From Vibrio pomeroyi (lineage in GTDB: Bacteria; Pseudomonadota; Gammaproteobacteria; Enterobacterales; Vibrionaceae), in contig CP090854.1 in assembly GCA_041879425.1 (NCBI GenBank), forward strand, positions 1,116,001 to 1,180,000: 64,000 nucleotides of DNA, read 5' to 3'. The position numbers and the translations under genes are program-made. Shown piece by piece: positions 32,939 to 41,917 of this stretch. Positions within the stretch are counted from its first letter, which is position 1; every line of letters starts with the position of its first letter. The notes beneath the pieces are model-generated. The model searched no databases. It was not told where the DNA came from and saw nothing but the letters and a program-made list of their open reading frames with translations.

Positions 32939-33457
32939 ATGAAGAAAATATTATTGCTGCTGAGTGTCATTCTGTTGGGTGGATGCGTGGGCATGCCCGA
33001 AACAGTAAAGCCCGTTCAACAGTTTGAATTGGATAGATACTTAGGTAAATGGTACGAGGTGGCTCGTTTGGACCACTCGTTTGAGCGTGGTCTAAATAGT
33101 ATCAGCGCCGAATACAGCCTGCGTGATGATGGTGGCGTGAAGGTGATTAACCGTGGCTATTCGGATGAAGATGGCGAATGGAATGAAGCGGAAGGCAAGG
33201 CGTATTTTGTTGAAGGCAGCGATCAGGGTTATCTGAAAGTGTCGTTCTTTGGTCCATTCTATGGCGCTTATGTAGTGTTCGAGTTGGATAAAGAGAACTA
33301 CCAATACGCGTTTGTTTCTGGCCCAGATACCGATTACCTATGGCTGCTTTCTCGAACCCCAGAAGTCTCATCTGAGGTTATGGAGAAGTTTAAAGCGATG
33401 TCGAAAGAGCGTGGCTTTAACACCGATGAACTGATTTATGTGGAGCACTCAAAATAA
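32939..33457 (+). CDS. blc: outer-membrane lipocalin
   Basis: A 172-residue lipoprotein (lipobox LGGC, Cys16) with a full lipocalin barrel. The first structurally conserved region is YLGKWYEVARLDHSFERGL. Later come the second (GPDTDYLWLLSRTP) and a C-terminal helix. It matches Blc-type lipocalins, which sit at the outer membrane and bind lysophospholipids or fatty acids in stationary phase or envelope stress. Met19 after the lipidated Cys does not signal inner-membrane retention. GAGGTTAGG precedes the ATG. The cytochrome b561 gene follows 109 bp later. Confidence 0.93.
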   Translation: MKKILLLLSVILLGGCVGMPETVKPVQQFELDRYLGKWYEVARLDHSFERGLNSISAEYSLRDDGGVKVINRGYSDEDGEWNEAEGKAYFVEGSDQGYLKVSFFGPFYGAYVVFELDKENYQYAFVSGPDTDYLWLLSRTPEVSSEVMEKFKAMSKERGFNTDELIYVEHSK

Positions 33458-33475
33458 CGGTATGTAGTGGTTTCT

Positions 33476-33505
33476 TGGTCTTTACGTAACTTTACGTAAA
33501 GACCA
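33476..33505. promoter_or_regulatory. 30-bp perfect palindrome upstream of cytochrome b561
   Basis: 14-bp arms beginning TGGTCTTTACGTAA and a 2-bp centre. No T-run follows on either side, so an operator or a processing hairpin is more likely than a simple terminator. It lies 62-91 bp upstream of the b561 start. Confidence 0.5.
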
Positions 33506-33566
33506 TGTTAAGTGTAATGATAATGAGTCAAAATAACACCTAGGTCAGAGACATAGAGTGGTCATT

Positions 33567-34109
33567 ATGAATAAATCATTATCGAAACAGACGGTTATTT
33601 TCCATTGGCTTACCGGCATTTTGTTCATCGCTGTGTTTGTTATTGGACTTCAATTCGAAGGCATGCCTCGAGGTCCCGAAAAAGGCGAGTTAATGGGGCT
33701 GCACAAATCGTTAGGTTTGATTGTTTTAGTTGTCGCACTTTCACGCTTTGTTTGGCGTTTGAAAGAAGGGGCGATTGAGAGTGTTGCTGTATTAACAAGA
33801 GCACAAGAGATTGCCGCGAAAGGCGTTCATCATTTCTTGTTATTAGTGACGTTAGCGATGCCAATCTCTGGTGCGGTGATGAGTGTTGCTGGTGGGCGAG
33901 CATTAGAGCTATTCGGCATTGAGTTGATTGCTGCTGGTGAGAAAACGGAATGGTTGCAGTCTGCGGCTTCTTTCGTTCACGTTAATGCGGTGAACTTGAT
34001 TATAGTGGTGTTTGTTCTGCATGTTTTGGGTGCATTGAAACACCAACTAGTGGACAAAGATGGCACACTGAGCCGCATGCTTGGTCGTTCATCGCCTGCT
34101 AGTAAATAG
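33567..34109 (+). CDS. cytochrome b561 family protein
   Basis: A 180-residue four-helix inner-membrane protein of the bacterial diheme cytochrome b561 family. Histidines suited to heme binding occur at the start of helix 1 (VIFHWLTG), helix 2 (GLHKSLGL), helix 3 (GVHHFLLL) and helix 4 (FVLHVLGALKH). Members shuttle electrons from quinol, for example superoxide:ubiquinone oxidoreductase CybB. The ATG at 33567 after GAGTGG is chosen over a GTG three codons earlier. A bidirectional terminator follows. Confidence 0.9.
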   Translation: MNKSLSKQTVIFHWLTGILFIAVFVIGLQFEGMPRGPEKGELMGLHKSLGLIVLVVALSRFVWRLKEGAIESVAVLTRAQEIAAKGVHHFLLLVTLAMPISGAVMSVAGGRALELFGIELIAAGEKTEWLQSAASFVHVNAVNLIIVVFVLHVLGALKHQLVDKDGTLSRMLGRSSPASK

Positions 34110-34180
34110 CAAAATCAGACATCAAGATTATCTCTTATTTAACGAATCTAACTTTGGTCTTGGTTGAAAGGTGAATATAA

Positions 34181-34209
34181 AAACACTCGGCATATACCGA
34201 GTGTTTTTT
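34181..34209. terminator. bidirectional terminator
   Basis: 10-bp arms AAACACTCGG and CCGAGTGTTT around CATATA, with T-runs in both directions, between convergent genes. Confidence 0.9.
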
Positions 34210-34236
34210 GTTTGTGCTACCTATAAATCATACGCA

Positions 34237-34611
34237 CTAAGCTTGCTTGCGAACCTGCAACACGCTCAGTACTGATAGCGAAAGGAAGAAAGCAGGATCG
34301 CTCCAACCAAAGCCAACAAATATACCGGTGAAAGCAGCATACAGTGTGATGATTGCACCTAGCATATTGGTGACAACCAAGCCTTGGATGAGTTTCTTAG
34401 CACTGATTCCTGCTTCAATATCTCGCAGTAACCATGTTATCGCTGCAATACCACCAAGGAAGATACTGGTGTGTTGAGAGAGAAAGTAAGCGTACTTGTC
34501 ATTAATTTCCACGCCGTACATAGGCCACATGACCGTTGGTAGGAAAAACAACGCGAAGGCAAACCCTGCGTAAATGATGCCGTGTAGGCTTAAAAACGTT
34601 TTATTGTTCAT
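34237..34611 (-). CDS. small membrane protein of unknown function
   Basis: A 124-residue protein with four hydrophobic segments separated by short loops (helix 1 FLSLHGIIYAGFAFALFFLP; a later loop WLLRDIEAGISAKKL). The fold recalls DUF4345/DoxX-like small membrane proteins, but I cannot assign it. It lies 48 bp downstream of the YdhR-like gene on the same strand, so the two probably form an operon. Confidence 0.78.
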   Translation of the reverse strand: MNNKTFLSLHGIIYAGFAFALFFLPTVMWPMYGVEINDKYAYFLSQHTSIFLGGIAAITWLLRDIEAGISAKKLIQGLVVTNMLGAIITLYAAFTGIFVGFGWSDPAFFLSLSVLSVLQVRKQA

Positions 34612-34659
34612 CTGTTATCTCTCTATCTCGTGCCTTTCGCTAACTCTTGATTCATTCTA

Positions 34660-34965
34660 TTAGCCGTTGATTGGGCCTTTGTTAATGGTAGTTAACGGCT
34701 GGTTTACGTCAAAAATCACGCCACGTACTTCTTCTACGCCCATCTCTTTCAAGCGAGCGGCATGCATGTCTAAATAAGCCTCAGCACTGAGTTGATCTTC
34801 AAAAAGGTAGACACCACCGCCCAGTTTTGCGGCTTGGTTTTCTGTCCAGATTTTCCAGATCATGCCCGGTTCGTTGTTGATGGACTTAGCTAGGTCAACG
34901 AGTGCGTTCGACATCTCTTCACCGAAAGGGCCGTTAAATTCAAAATCAACTTGTAGTAGTTTCAT
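34660..34965 (-). CDS. ydhR: YdhR-type putative monooxygenase
   Basis: A 101-residue ferredoxin-like-fold protein with the same length and sequence pattern as E. coli YdhR (MKLLQVDFEFNGPFGEEM, then IWKIWTENQAAKLGGGVYLFED). YdhR is a dimeric protein assigned to the antibiotic-biosynthesis-like monooxygenase superfamily, with no proven substrate. The divergent LysR-type gene at 35148 is a likely regulator. The membrane protein at 34237 follows. Confidence 0.9.
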   Translation of the reverse strand: MKLLQVDFEFNGPFGEEMSNALVDLAKSINNEPGMIWKIWTENQAAKLGGGVYLFEDQLSAEAYLDMHAARLKEMGVEEVRGVIFDVNQPLTTINKGPING

Positions 34966-35147
34966 GGTGTTTCTCCGTTTAACAAATTTCGTTTAACAAA
35001 ATCCGCTATAAAAAATAGGTGTTTAAGACAAACAAGCCATTCTCGTTTGTTGTTGAGATTTATATTGCCTGTTGAAATAGATATTACCTGTAAAAAACAG
35101 ACAGAAAAGTTCATAATATCGCCATTAACTGTCAGGATTTTAGACCG

Positions 35148-36044
35148 ATGAGATTAAAGACCACCCTAGACCAATGGCAAACACTCTATGAGATAGACCG
35201 CGCAGGCAGCATTCAGGCGGCGGCACTGCAATTGAATAAGAGCCACACCACGCTGATTTATGCGTTGAGAAAACTGGAAGATCAATTGGGTGTGTCTTTG
35301 GTGCAGGTTGAAGGTCGAAGGGCGGTGTTGTCGGAAGATGGCAAAGCCTTATTGCGCAGGGCGAGCAGCATGCTGGAACAAGCGCGAGAGCTTGAGCTGA
35401 TCAGTGAGCAGTTAGCAAAGGGTGTCGAATCTGAAATTGTGGTCGCCGTTGATCATTTGTGCTGCCTTGAGCGTCTTTATAAGCCGATGGCTGCGTTTAT
35501 GGCAGAGAACAACACCACCTCAATCCAAGTGGTTGAAACATCCTTGTCGAAGACCACTGAAATGGTCACTCAAGAACGTGCCGATGTTGCCATCATCAAC
35601 TTGCCAATTACCAATTACTCGGCTGAAGCTTTTGGGTTTACTAAGATGGAGCCCGTTTTGGCGAATTCGCATCCGTTGGCTAGCATGTCATCCATATCGC
35701 TTAATCAGCTGTCGTCGCTGCCACAAATTGTGGTGAGAGATTTAGGCTCGGTTGAAAAGTTGGGAGAGAAGAAGGATGTGGGTTGGTTGAAGTCGAGCCA
35801 GCGTATTACGGTCGATAATTTTGACCATGCCTTTGGTGCGGTAGAGCAGGGTGTAGGGTATTGCAGGCTACCTAAACATATTGTTGATAGCCGAGGAAGT
35901 GACAAGCTCACTGTGTTAAATGTGGAAAATGGCAGTGGCTATCAAGTGCCACTGCATCTGACTCTGCCGAAAGCTGCGAAGACAGGCCCAGCTGCAAAAC
36001 GTTTTTATGAACTGCTTCTTGAATCAGCCCAGAATACGGACTAA
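35148..36044 (+). CDS. LysR family transcriptional regulator
   Basis: A 298-residue LysR-type protein. The N-terminal helix-turn-helix (LYEIDRAGSIQAAALQLNKSHTTLIYALRKLEDQLGVSLV) is followed by the linker helix and a periplasmic-binding-protein-like effector domain from about residue 90. It is divergent from ydhR with a 182-bp gap. In that gap a direct repeat ATATTxCCTGT occurs at 35062 and 35081, which may be part of its binding region. The effector is unknown. Confidence 0.92.
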   Translation: MRLKTTLDQWQTLYEIDRAGSIQAAALQLNKSHTTLIYALRKLEDQLGVSLVQVEGRRAVLSEDGKALLRRASSMLEQARELELISEQLAKGVESEIVVAVDHLCCLERLYKPMAAFMAENNTTSIQVVETSLSKTTEMVTQERADVAIINLPITNYSAEAFGFTKMEPVLANSHPLASMSSISLNQLSSLPQIVVRDLGSVEKLGEKKDVGWLKSSQRITVDNFDHAFGAVEQGVGYCRLPKHIVDSRGSDKLTVLNVENGSGYQVPLHLTLPKAAKTGPAAKRFYELLLESAQNTD

Positions 36045-36100
36045 GTGCTACGAGAAACTTAGTTATGATTTATGAGCTATGACTTATGAGCTAAGAGCAA

Positions 36101-36715
36101 TTAACGAGGCTGATTGCCATTCAAGAATAGCGCGACACATTCTCGAGTGTAGTGGAGTCTTTCTTCTTCGGATTCTCCGCTATCGTGGCCGAAGAATGAC
36201 CAATACGCCGACTTGCCATGAAACATCAGCAGCAGTTGGCGCGCCGCTATGATTGGCGAGCTTGTAGAAGAGAGTGTTAAGTCACCCGAATCTATTTTCG
36301 ACTGTAAATAATCGGCGAGTAACTTAGTGGTCTTCTGTGGACCGGTTTCTAAATAAATAGAGGCAATTTCTGGGTGCGTGTTGGATTGACTCACCGCGTT
36401 CTGAAAGGTTTGTCGAGACTGTTCATCAAGTAACAAATCCTGAAACTTCACACCAAATTTCACCAACTCATCACCCACCGCTGCATTCATATCAAAGGCA
36501 GCAGGGCTAAGTTCGCGCTCTGCACACTTGGTTTGCATGCAGGTTTCGAAAAGTTCGTCTTTGTTTTTAAAGTGAGAGTAGACCGTTTGCTTGGAAACGT
36601 TCGCCGCTTTGGCTATCTGATCCATATTGATCTTGAAGCCATGCTCAGAGAAAAGCTGGCTTGCTGCGGTTAAGATCTGCGATCTCTTCTGTTCACTCTT
36701 GATGATTTTAGTCAC
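36101..36715 (-). CDS. TetR family repressor
   Basis: A 204-residue TetR-type protein. The helix-turn-helix is FSEHGFKINMDQIAKAANVSKQTVYSHFKNKDELFE at about residues 21-56, and the C-terminal ligand domain is typical (TetR_C of the AefR type). It starts at GTG with GAGAAG upstream. It is divergent from an RND efflux operon; the perfect 25-bp palindrome at 36875-36899 lies between them. It almost certainly represses the pump and itself and is released by a pump substrate. Confidence 0.92.
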   Translation of the reverse strand: MTKIIKSEQKRSQILTAASQLFSEHGFKINMDQIAKAANVSKQTVYSHFKNKDELFETCMQTKCAERELSPAAFDMNAAVGDELVKFGVKFQDLLLDEQSRQTFQNAVSQSNTHPEIASIYLETGPQKTTKLLADYLQSKIDSGDLTLSSTSSPIIAARQLLLMFHGKSAYWSFFGHDSGESEEERLHYTRECVALFLNGNQPR

Positions 36716-36874
36716 GTGCTTGCTTCTCGTTACTTGGTGTTGGTTCGTTACCTAGCTTGTCTCTTTGCTTAGTGCCTATTGATACTCCGCTATAGGTATC
36801 TCATTTAGCGCTAAGCATTATGCTTTTTGTGATGGTTTTATCAATCATTAACCATGAAACTTATTTTTAACACA

Positions 36875-36899
36875 ATCAAACTAGACAGTCTAGTTTGAT
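36875..36899. promoter_or_regulatory. 25-bp perfect palindrome, TetR-type operator
   Basis: Arms ATCAAACTAGAC and GTCTAGTTTGAT flank a single central base. It lies between the divergent TetR and RND genes, about 50 bp upstream of the adaptor start. Position and symmetry fit a TetR dimer-pair operator. Confidence 0.8.
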
Positions 36900-36951
36900 T
36901 TGGTTAGTCTAAAAAAAGAACATAATTGAGTACCGCATAGGAACAGGAAGT

Positions 36952-38067
36952 ATGTATAAACTGATGAAGGGAAGCACAGTGGCAGTAGCGTTGTCGGCAT
37001 TTCTTGTTGGATGTGGCGAAAAGGAACAAGCCCAAGAGTCGGTTGATTCAACCAATCAAACGGCTTCGAGCGTCCAAACCATTTTAACTGTGGAAACGAT
37101 GGCCTTGGCGCTGTCTTCATCTTATGCAGTGCAGCGTGAATATGTGGGTGTGGTTAAGGCGGGTCAGCAAGCCAATTTAGGCTTCGAACTGGCGGGCAAA
37201 GTAAACGAGATTCTGGTGGATGTCGGTGACACAGTCACAATTGGTCAGCCGTTGATTCGATTGGATACCCAACTATTGGAAACCGAGTCTAGTCAATTGA
37301 AAGCACAAGCCGAAGAAGTGAAAGCTCAACTGAGCCTTGTTGCCGCGAACTTAAAGCGTCAGCGTTCATTGAAAGCAAAAGGCTTCAGTGCTGAGGCGGA
37401 AATTGATTCGTTAACCAGTGAACAACGCGTGTTGCAAGCCAACTTACTGCGCATTGATGCTTCGGTAAAAGGCAATCAATTGAAGCTGGTGAAATCGACA
37501 GTGCTTGCGCCTTATTCGGGCACTATTGCAACGCGTTTTGTCTCTTTGGGAGATGTAGTGAATGTGGGCAACCCAACACTGACACTGCTTGCCTCTGAAG
37601 GTAAAGAAGCGTTCATTGGTATTCCTGCACATCAGATGACAAAGGTAACCTCACTCTCTTCGCCAAGCATTCGTGTTGGGCGAGATGATTATGCAGTGAC
37701 GCTGCTGAATCCGGGTGCCATGGTCGACACGCAATCTCGTAGTGTTGGCTTACGTTATCTTTTCCCTGAACAAGCGACTGTTTTAGAAGGTCAACTTGCG
37801 TATCTTAAGTTTGACGAGCAAATCGACGACCAAGGTTATTGGGTGCCATTAACGGGTTTGATTGATGGTCTACGCGGTGTGTGGAACATCTTTGTGGTCG
37901 GTGAAGACAATAAGGTTGAACGCCGCAGTGTCCAAGTGCTGTTTGCCAACAATCAACAAGCGTATGTGAGTGGTGTAATCGAGGACGGCGAACAGGTGAT
38001 CGCGAGTGGTTTACATCGCTTGGTTCCCGGTCAAACCGTGAAGCCAGCCAACGTGACGGCTGAATAG
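36952..38067 (+). CDS. RND efflux adaptor (membrane fusion lipoprotein)
   Basis: A 371-residue periplasmic adaptor with lipobox LVGC (Cys21). It has the lipoyl halves (FELAGKVNEILVDVGDTVTIGQPLIRLD and STVLAPYSGTIATRFVSLGDVVNVG) around an alpha hairpin (about 105-170), then beta-barrel and membrane-proximal domains. It would connect the inner-membrane RND pump encoded 8 bp downstream to an outer-membrane channel, which is not encoded nearby. AGGAAG precedes the ATG. Expression is probably controlled by the divergent TetR protein. Confidence 0.93.
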   Translation: MYKLMKGSTVAVALSAFLVGCGEKEQAQESVDSTNQTASSVQTILTVETMALALSSSYAVQREYVGVVKAGQQANLGFELAGKVNEILVDVGDTVTIGQPLIRLDTQLLETESSQLKAQAEEVKAQLSLVAANLKRQRSLKAKGFSAEAEIDSLTSEQRVLQANLLRIDASVKGNQLKLVKSTVLAPYSGTIATRFVSLGDVVNVGNPTLTLLASEGKEAFIGIPAHQMTKVTSLSSPSIRVGRDDYAVTLLNPGAMVDTQSRSVGLRYLFPEQATVLEGQLAYLKFDEQIDDQGYWVPLTGLIDGLRGVWNIFVVGEDNKVERRSVQVLFANNQQAYVSGVIEDGEQVIASGLHRLVPGQTVKPANVTAE

Positions 38068-38075
38068 GAAATAGT

Positions 38076-41000
38076 ATGAAAATCATAGAGACTATTTCCA
38101 ATACTCGACTGCTCATCTTAATGACTGCGCTGCTGATGGTGAGTGGTATTTCTGCGTTCATGACGTTACCGCGCGCAGAAGATCCAGTGATCATCAACCG
38201 TTATGCAAACATCACAACCAGCTTTCCCGGTGCCAGTGCCGAACGTGTAGAAACCTTAGTTACTGAGGTGATTGAGAGCAAGCTACGTGAGTTGAGTGAA
38301 GTTAAACTGGTGAGCTCAACTTCAAGGCCGAGCGTGTCGATTGTCACGTTAGAATTGAATGACACCATCACCGAGCCTGAACCGGTTTGGTCGCAAGCGC
38401 GTGACAAACTGTCTGACATCGAATCCATTTTACCTGCGGGTGCGCATTCTCCCGATCTCGACAGCGACCATACCTACGCTTTCACCACCATCGCATCCCT
38501 GACTTGGTCGGGTGCAGGCGAGCCAGACCGATTGACCCTCGGGCGTTATGCCAAAGAACTGGCTAAGCGGCTACGAACCCTTTCGGGCACTGAATTCGTA
38601 GATGAATACGGGATGCCACAAGAAGAAATCCAGATAAGTCTACGAACGGCTGATGCTGCAGCGCTTGGGCGTTCGAGTGCTAATATTGCCGAATCTCTGG
38701 AAGGGGCAGACGCTAAGAACTCGGCAGGTGAATTGGTCAGTGCTTATTCTCGTTTTGGTTTAGAGATTGAATCGGAACTTGATTCGATTGAGCGTATTAA
38801 ACAAGTCCCAATCGCGACTGACAGCAATGGTCACATCATCCGCATGGAAGACATTGCATCAGTGAGGCGTGGCGAGAAAACCCCACAAGATCAGATTGCC
38901 ATTATTGATGGTGAGCCGGGTGTGATTGTCGCAGCGAGAATGCATCCTGATCTCCGAGTCGATAACTGGACGTCACGAGCGAATGCTCTTATTGAGAAGT
39001 TTCAACAAGAGCTGCCAAGCAATATCGATGTCACCGTGTTGTTTAATCAACAAGGCTATACCGAAACTCGTTTAGACGATTTAGGCAAAAGCTTGATGAT
39101 CGGTTTTGGCTTGATCTTGGTTGTTCTGTTCGTGACCTTAGGTGTGCGTGCCGCAATATTGGTGGCGATATCTCTTCCATTAACCTCATTGCTGACGCTA
39201 TCGATCATGAAGATGACCGGTGTGCCAATCAACCAGATGTCGGTGACGGGCTTAATTGTTGCACTCGGGATCATGGTGGATAACGCGGTGGTGATGGTCG
39301 ATACCATTCAGGCGTATCGCTTGAAAGGGCAACAAAGAGCGGAAGCGACCATGAATGCGTTGAAGCACTTGTGGGTGCCTTTGCTGGGTTCAACATTAAC
39401 CACGGTATTGGCGTTTGCGCCGATCATTCTGATGCCGGGTGCATCGGGTGAATTTGTCGGTGGTATCGCGATTACGGTGTCGTTCTCACTGATCGGTTCT
39501 TATGTGATCTCGCATACCTTAATTGCAGGTTTAGCGACCAAGTTACTGCCGAAACAACTCAGTGATGTGGATAAGAAAGGCCAACATCACTGGTATATGA
39601 CAGGCTTAAGAATTCCTGCATTAACACGTTGGTTCTCGTCTTCTGTTCGCTTTGGTGTCACGCATCCAGTCATTACTATTGCTTTGGTGTTGTTGGTTCC
39701 GTTTACTGGTTATTGGAGTATGTCTCAGCTGACTGAGCAATTCTTCCCACCATCGGACCGAGACATGTTTGAGATTCAGGTGTACATGCCGCCTCAAGCC
39801 AGCATTTATGCTACGAAGAACACCTCTGAGAAAATAGACGACATCATTCATCGCTATCCAGAAGTGGAGCGCATTGATTGGCTAGTGGGCGCGAACTTCC
39901 CATCGTTCTATTACAACCTACAAGCTAGACAAAACAACGCGCCGTACTTCTCACAAGCGATGGTGAAAACAGAAAACTTTGATCAAGCCAATGCGCTAAT
40001 TCCAGAACTTCAAAAGGTGCTAGATAAAGAAGTACCACAGGCGCAAGTCTTGGTGAGAAAGCTTAACCAAGGCCCTCCATTTACCGCGCCCGTTGAACTG
40101 CGTGTGTATGGTGAAAACCTTGATAAGTTGAAAGCGATTGGTGAGGATGTGCGCTTGATTCTGGCAGGTGTTCCTCATGTGACTCACACAAGGGAAACAC
40201 TGCAACCGGGTACACCTAAGGTGTGGTTGAAAGTCGATGAAGACACCGCAAAACTTAACGGTATTTCATTGAACCAGTTCGCAGGCATGTTGCAAACCAC
40301 GTTGACTGGTCGTGAAAGTGGCTCGGTGATTGAGGGCAGTGAATCGGTGCCGATTCGTGTTCGTGTCGCGGATGAGGCTCGTGAGGATCTTTCGCACCTG
40401 AGTAATATTCGTTTGCCGATCAGTTCAGATGTCTACTCAACCGGCATCAATGTGTCGACTCTGGCTGAGCTTGAATTGACGACGAGTCGTGGTGCGATTA
40501 CTCGTCGTAACGGGCAGCGTGTCAATACCATCGAGGGTTACATTGAAGCGGGTGTCTTACCTCAAACTGTGCTAAATGAATTCCAAAAACGCTTAGCAAG
40601 CTATGAGATGCCATCAGGCTACACGATTGGTTTTGGTGGCGAATCCGCGGAGCGAGACAATTCAGTCAATAGCCTGATCTCGAATGTCGCCGTTGTGGTG
40701 GTATTGATGGTGTTGGTGGTGGTGATGTCGTTCAACTCGTTCCGAATGAGTAGCATCATCTTCATGGTAGCAGGATTGGCTGGTGGCCTAGGGCTGTTGT
40801 CGGTATGGATTTTCGGTTATCCGTTCGGCTTTACGGTGATCATCGCTATGCTCGGGATTGCGGGCTTAGCGATTAACGCTGCCATTGTCATTCTGACCGA
40901 ATTGAAGCTAGACAAGGAGGCTTCCTCTGGGAATGTTGATGCAGTCGTTGATGCTGTTATGTCGTGTACTCGACATATCAGTTCAACCACAATCACAACT

Positions 41001-41174
41001 GTTGGTGGCTTCATGCCGTTGATTATTGCTGGTGGTGGCTTCTGGCCTCCGTTTGCGGTCGCTATTGTCGGCGGTACCGTGTTAACCACGCTTATTTCGT
41101 TTTACTTTGTGCCGGTGGTTTATCATTTGATGACTAAAAATCAGCGAAAAACCGTCGTCGAGCCAACAGCATAA
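38076..41174 (+). CDS. RND family efflux permease
   Basis: A 1032-residue inner-membrane RND pump. It has twelve helices with two large periplasmic loops after helices 1 and 7. Helix 4 carries GIMVDNAVVMVD with the two proton-relay Asp residues. The C-terminal half has AMLGIAGLAINAAIVILTEL, its partial repeat. It is of the AcrB/MexF-like hydrophobe/amphiphile class, probably a homotrimer, exporting drugs, detergents or metabolites by proton antiport. The specificity cannot be read. It is cotranscribed with its adaptor. Confidence 0.94.
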   Translation: MKIIETISNTRLLILMTALLMVSGISAFMTLPRAEDPVIINRYANITTSFPGASAERVETLVTEVIESKLRELSEVKLVSSTSRPSVSIVTLELNDTITEPEPVWSQARDKLSDIESILPAGAHSPDLDSDHTYAFTTIASLTWSGAGEPDRLTLGRYAKELAKRLRTLSGTEFVDEYGMPQEEIQISLRTADAAALGRSSANIAESLEGADAKNSAGELVSAYSRFGLEIESELDSIERIKQVPIATDSNGHIIRMEDIASVRRGEKTPQDQIAIIDGEPGVIVAARMHPDLRVDNWTSRANALIEKFQQELPSNIDVTVLFNQQGYTETRLDDLGKSLMIGFGLILVVLFVTLGVRAAILVAISLPLTSLLTLSIMKMTGVPINQMSVTGLIVALGIMVDNAVVMVDTIQAYRLKGQQRAEATMNALKHLWVPLLGSTLTTVLAFAPIILMPGASGEFVGGIAITVSFSLIGSYVISHTLIAGLATKLLPKQLSDVDKKGQHHWYMTGLRIPALTRWFSSSVRFGVTHPVITIALVLLVPFTGYWSMSQLTEQFFPPSDRDMFEIQVYMPPQASIYATKNTSEKIDDIIHRYPEVERIDWLVGANFPSFYYNLQARQNNAPYFSQAMVKTENFDQANALIPELQKVLDKEVPQAQVLVRKLNQGPPFTAPVELRVYGENLDKLKAIGEDVRLILAGVPHVTHTRETLQPGTPKVWLKVDEDTAKLNGISLNQFAGMLQTTLTGRESGSVIEGSESVPIRVRVADEAREDLSHLSNIRLPISSDVYSTGINVSTLAELELTTSRGAITRRNGQRVNTIEGYIEAGVLPQTVLNEFQKRLASYEMPSGYTIGFGGESAERDNSVNSLISNVAVVVVLMVLVVVMSFNSFRMSSIIFMVAGLAGGLGLLSVWIFGYPFGFTVIIAMLGIAGLAINAAIVILTELKLDKEASSGNVDAVVDAVMSCTRHISSTTITTVGGFMPLIIAGGGFWPPFAVAIVGGTVLTTLISFYFVPVVYHLMTKNQRKTVVEPTA

Positions 41175-41192
41175 TCTCTTCTTTGGTAACAC

Positions 41193-41218
41193 TTACTCCT
41201 CTCTATTGAGGGGAGTAA
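41193..41218 (+). terminator. hairpin after RND permease
   Basis: Arms TTACTCCTCTC and GAGGGGAGTAA (one mismatch) with TATT loop, about 20 bp after the stop. No T-run follows, so it is a weak terminator candidate. Confidence 0.45.
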
Positions 41219-41656
41219 GGCCCACTTAAAACACATCAAAATACTCATGAAATCGGCTTTTTATCCCCATTTCTGCTCGTTTTCTGCTGCGTATAACTGA
41301 CATGATTATCATAAAAAGCAGGGTGTTATTTGAATATCTGATGGGTTGCTGTCTGAAGTGATGCCTTTTCTAAATACCTTTAAAATCGCATGTGAATTCA
41401 TAAATTTGATAGCCATCACACTTTGCTTAATTCGCTCTTTCTAATGTAATCAATCATTGTTGTTTCTACTGCGTGTTTACTTTGATCTCTCCCGTTTCGC
41501 TTTAATCCTTTTCCGTACATGGCTCAACTCGTGTGGCACGTTCATGCTGTGCGTCTGAATTACAACAATTTCTCACATCTTACTTTCATAACTGGAAGGT
41601 TAGTTTCCAAGTTTGTTTGGTGAGCTTTCAATTTCAACTCCTCATAATGCGCCAAA

Positions 41657-41685
41657 TGTAACAATGTATTTCAAAGTGTAACAAT
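41657..41685. promoter_or_regulatory. TGTAACAAT direct repeat upstream of cyo
   Basis: Two identical 9-mers TGTAACAAT at 41657 and 41677 are 20 bp apart, two helical turns, about 230-260 bp upstream of cyoA. A dimeric response-regulator site is possible; no regulator is assigned. Confidence 0.35.
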
Positions 41686-41917
41686 TAAGTCATATTTTTT
41701 GTGTGGTTTTAACCGTGCGGCAATGTTTCGGCTGCGCAGCACTGTCGTTTTAACTTGTCAGTTCAACTGTTCAACGGTCGACTGTTTAAAATCGTGGCTA
41801 ATTCCGTTTCGCTTTGAGATGCGTCGTTTCACATGCTCAACACATAAATATTCTAATGACCATGACAACCAGTACTCGGGAGTTTGTTCTGAGACTGGAT
41901 AACCATCGAGAAAGTTA

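Larger units (their letters stand above)
41175..41917. other. long intergenic region upstream of cyoABCDE
   Basis: 743 bp without a credible gene. It contains the hairpin at 41193-41218 and a 20-bp-phased direct repeat at 41657-41685. The region is AT-rich with many short ORFs that lack ribosome-binding sites. The promoter of the cyo operon should be here, but I cannot place its -10 with confidence. Confidence 0.5.
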
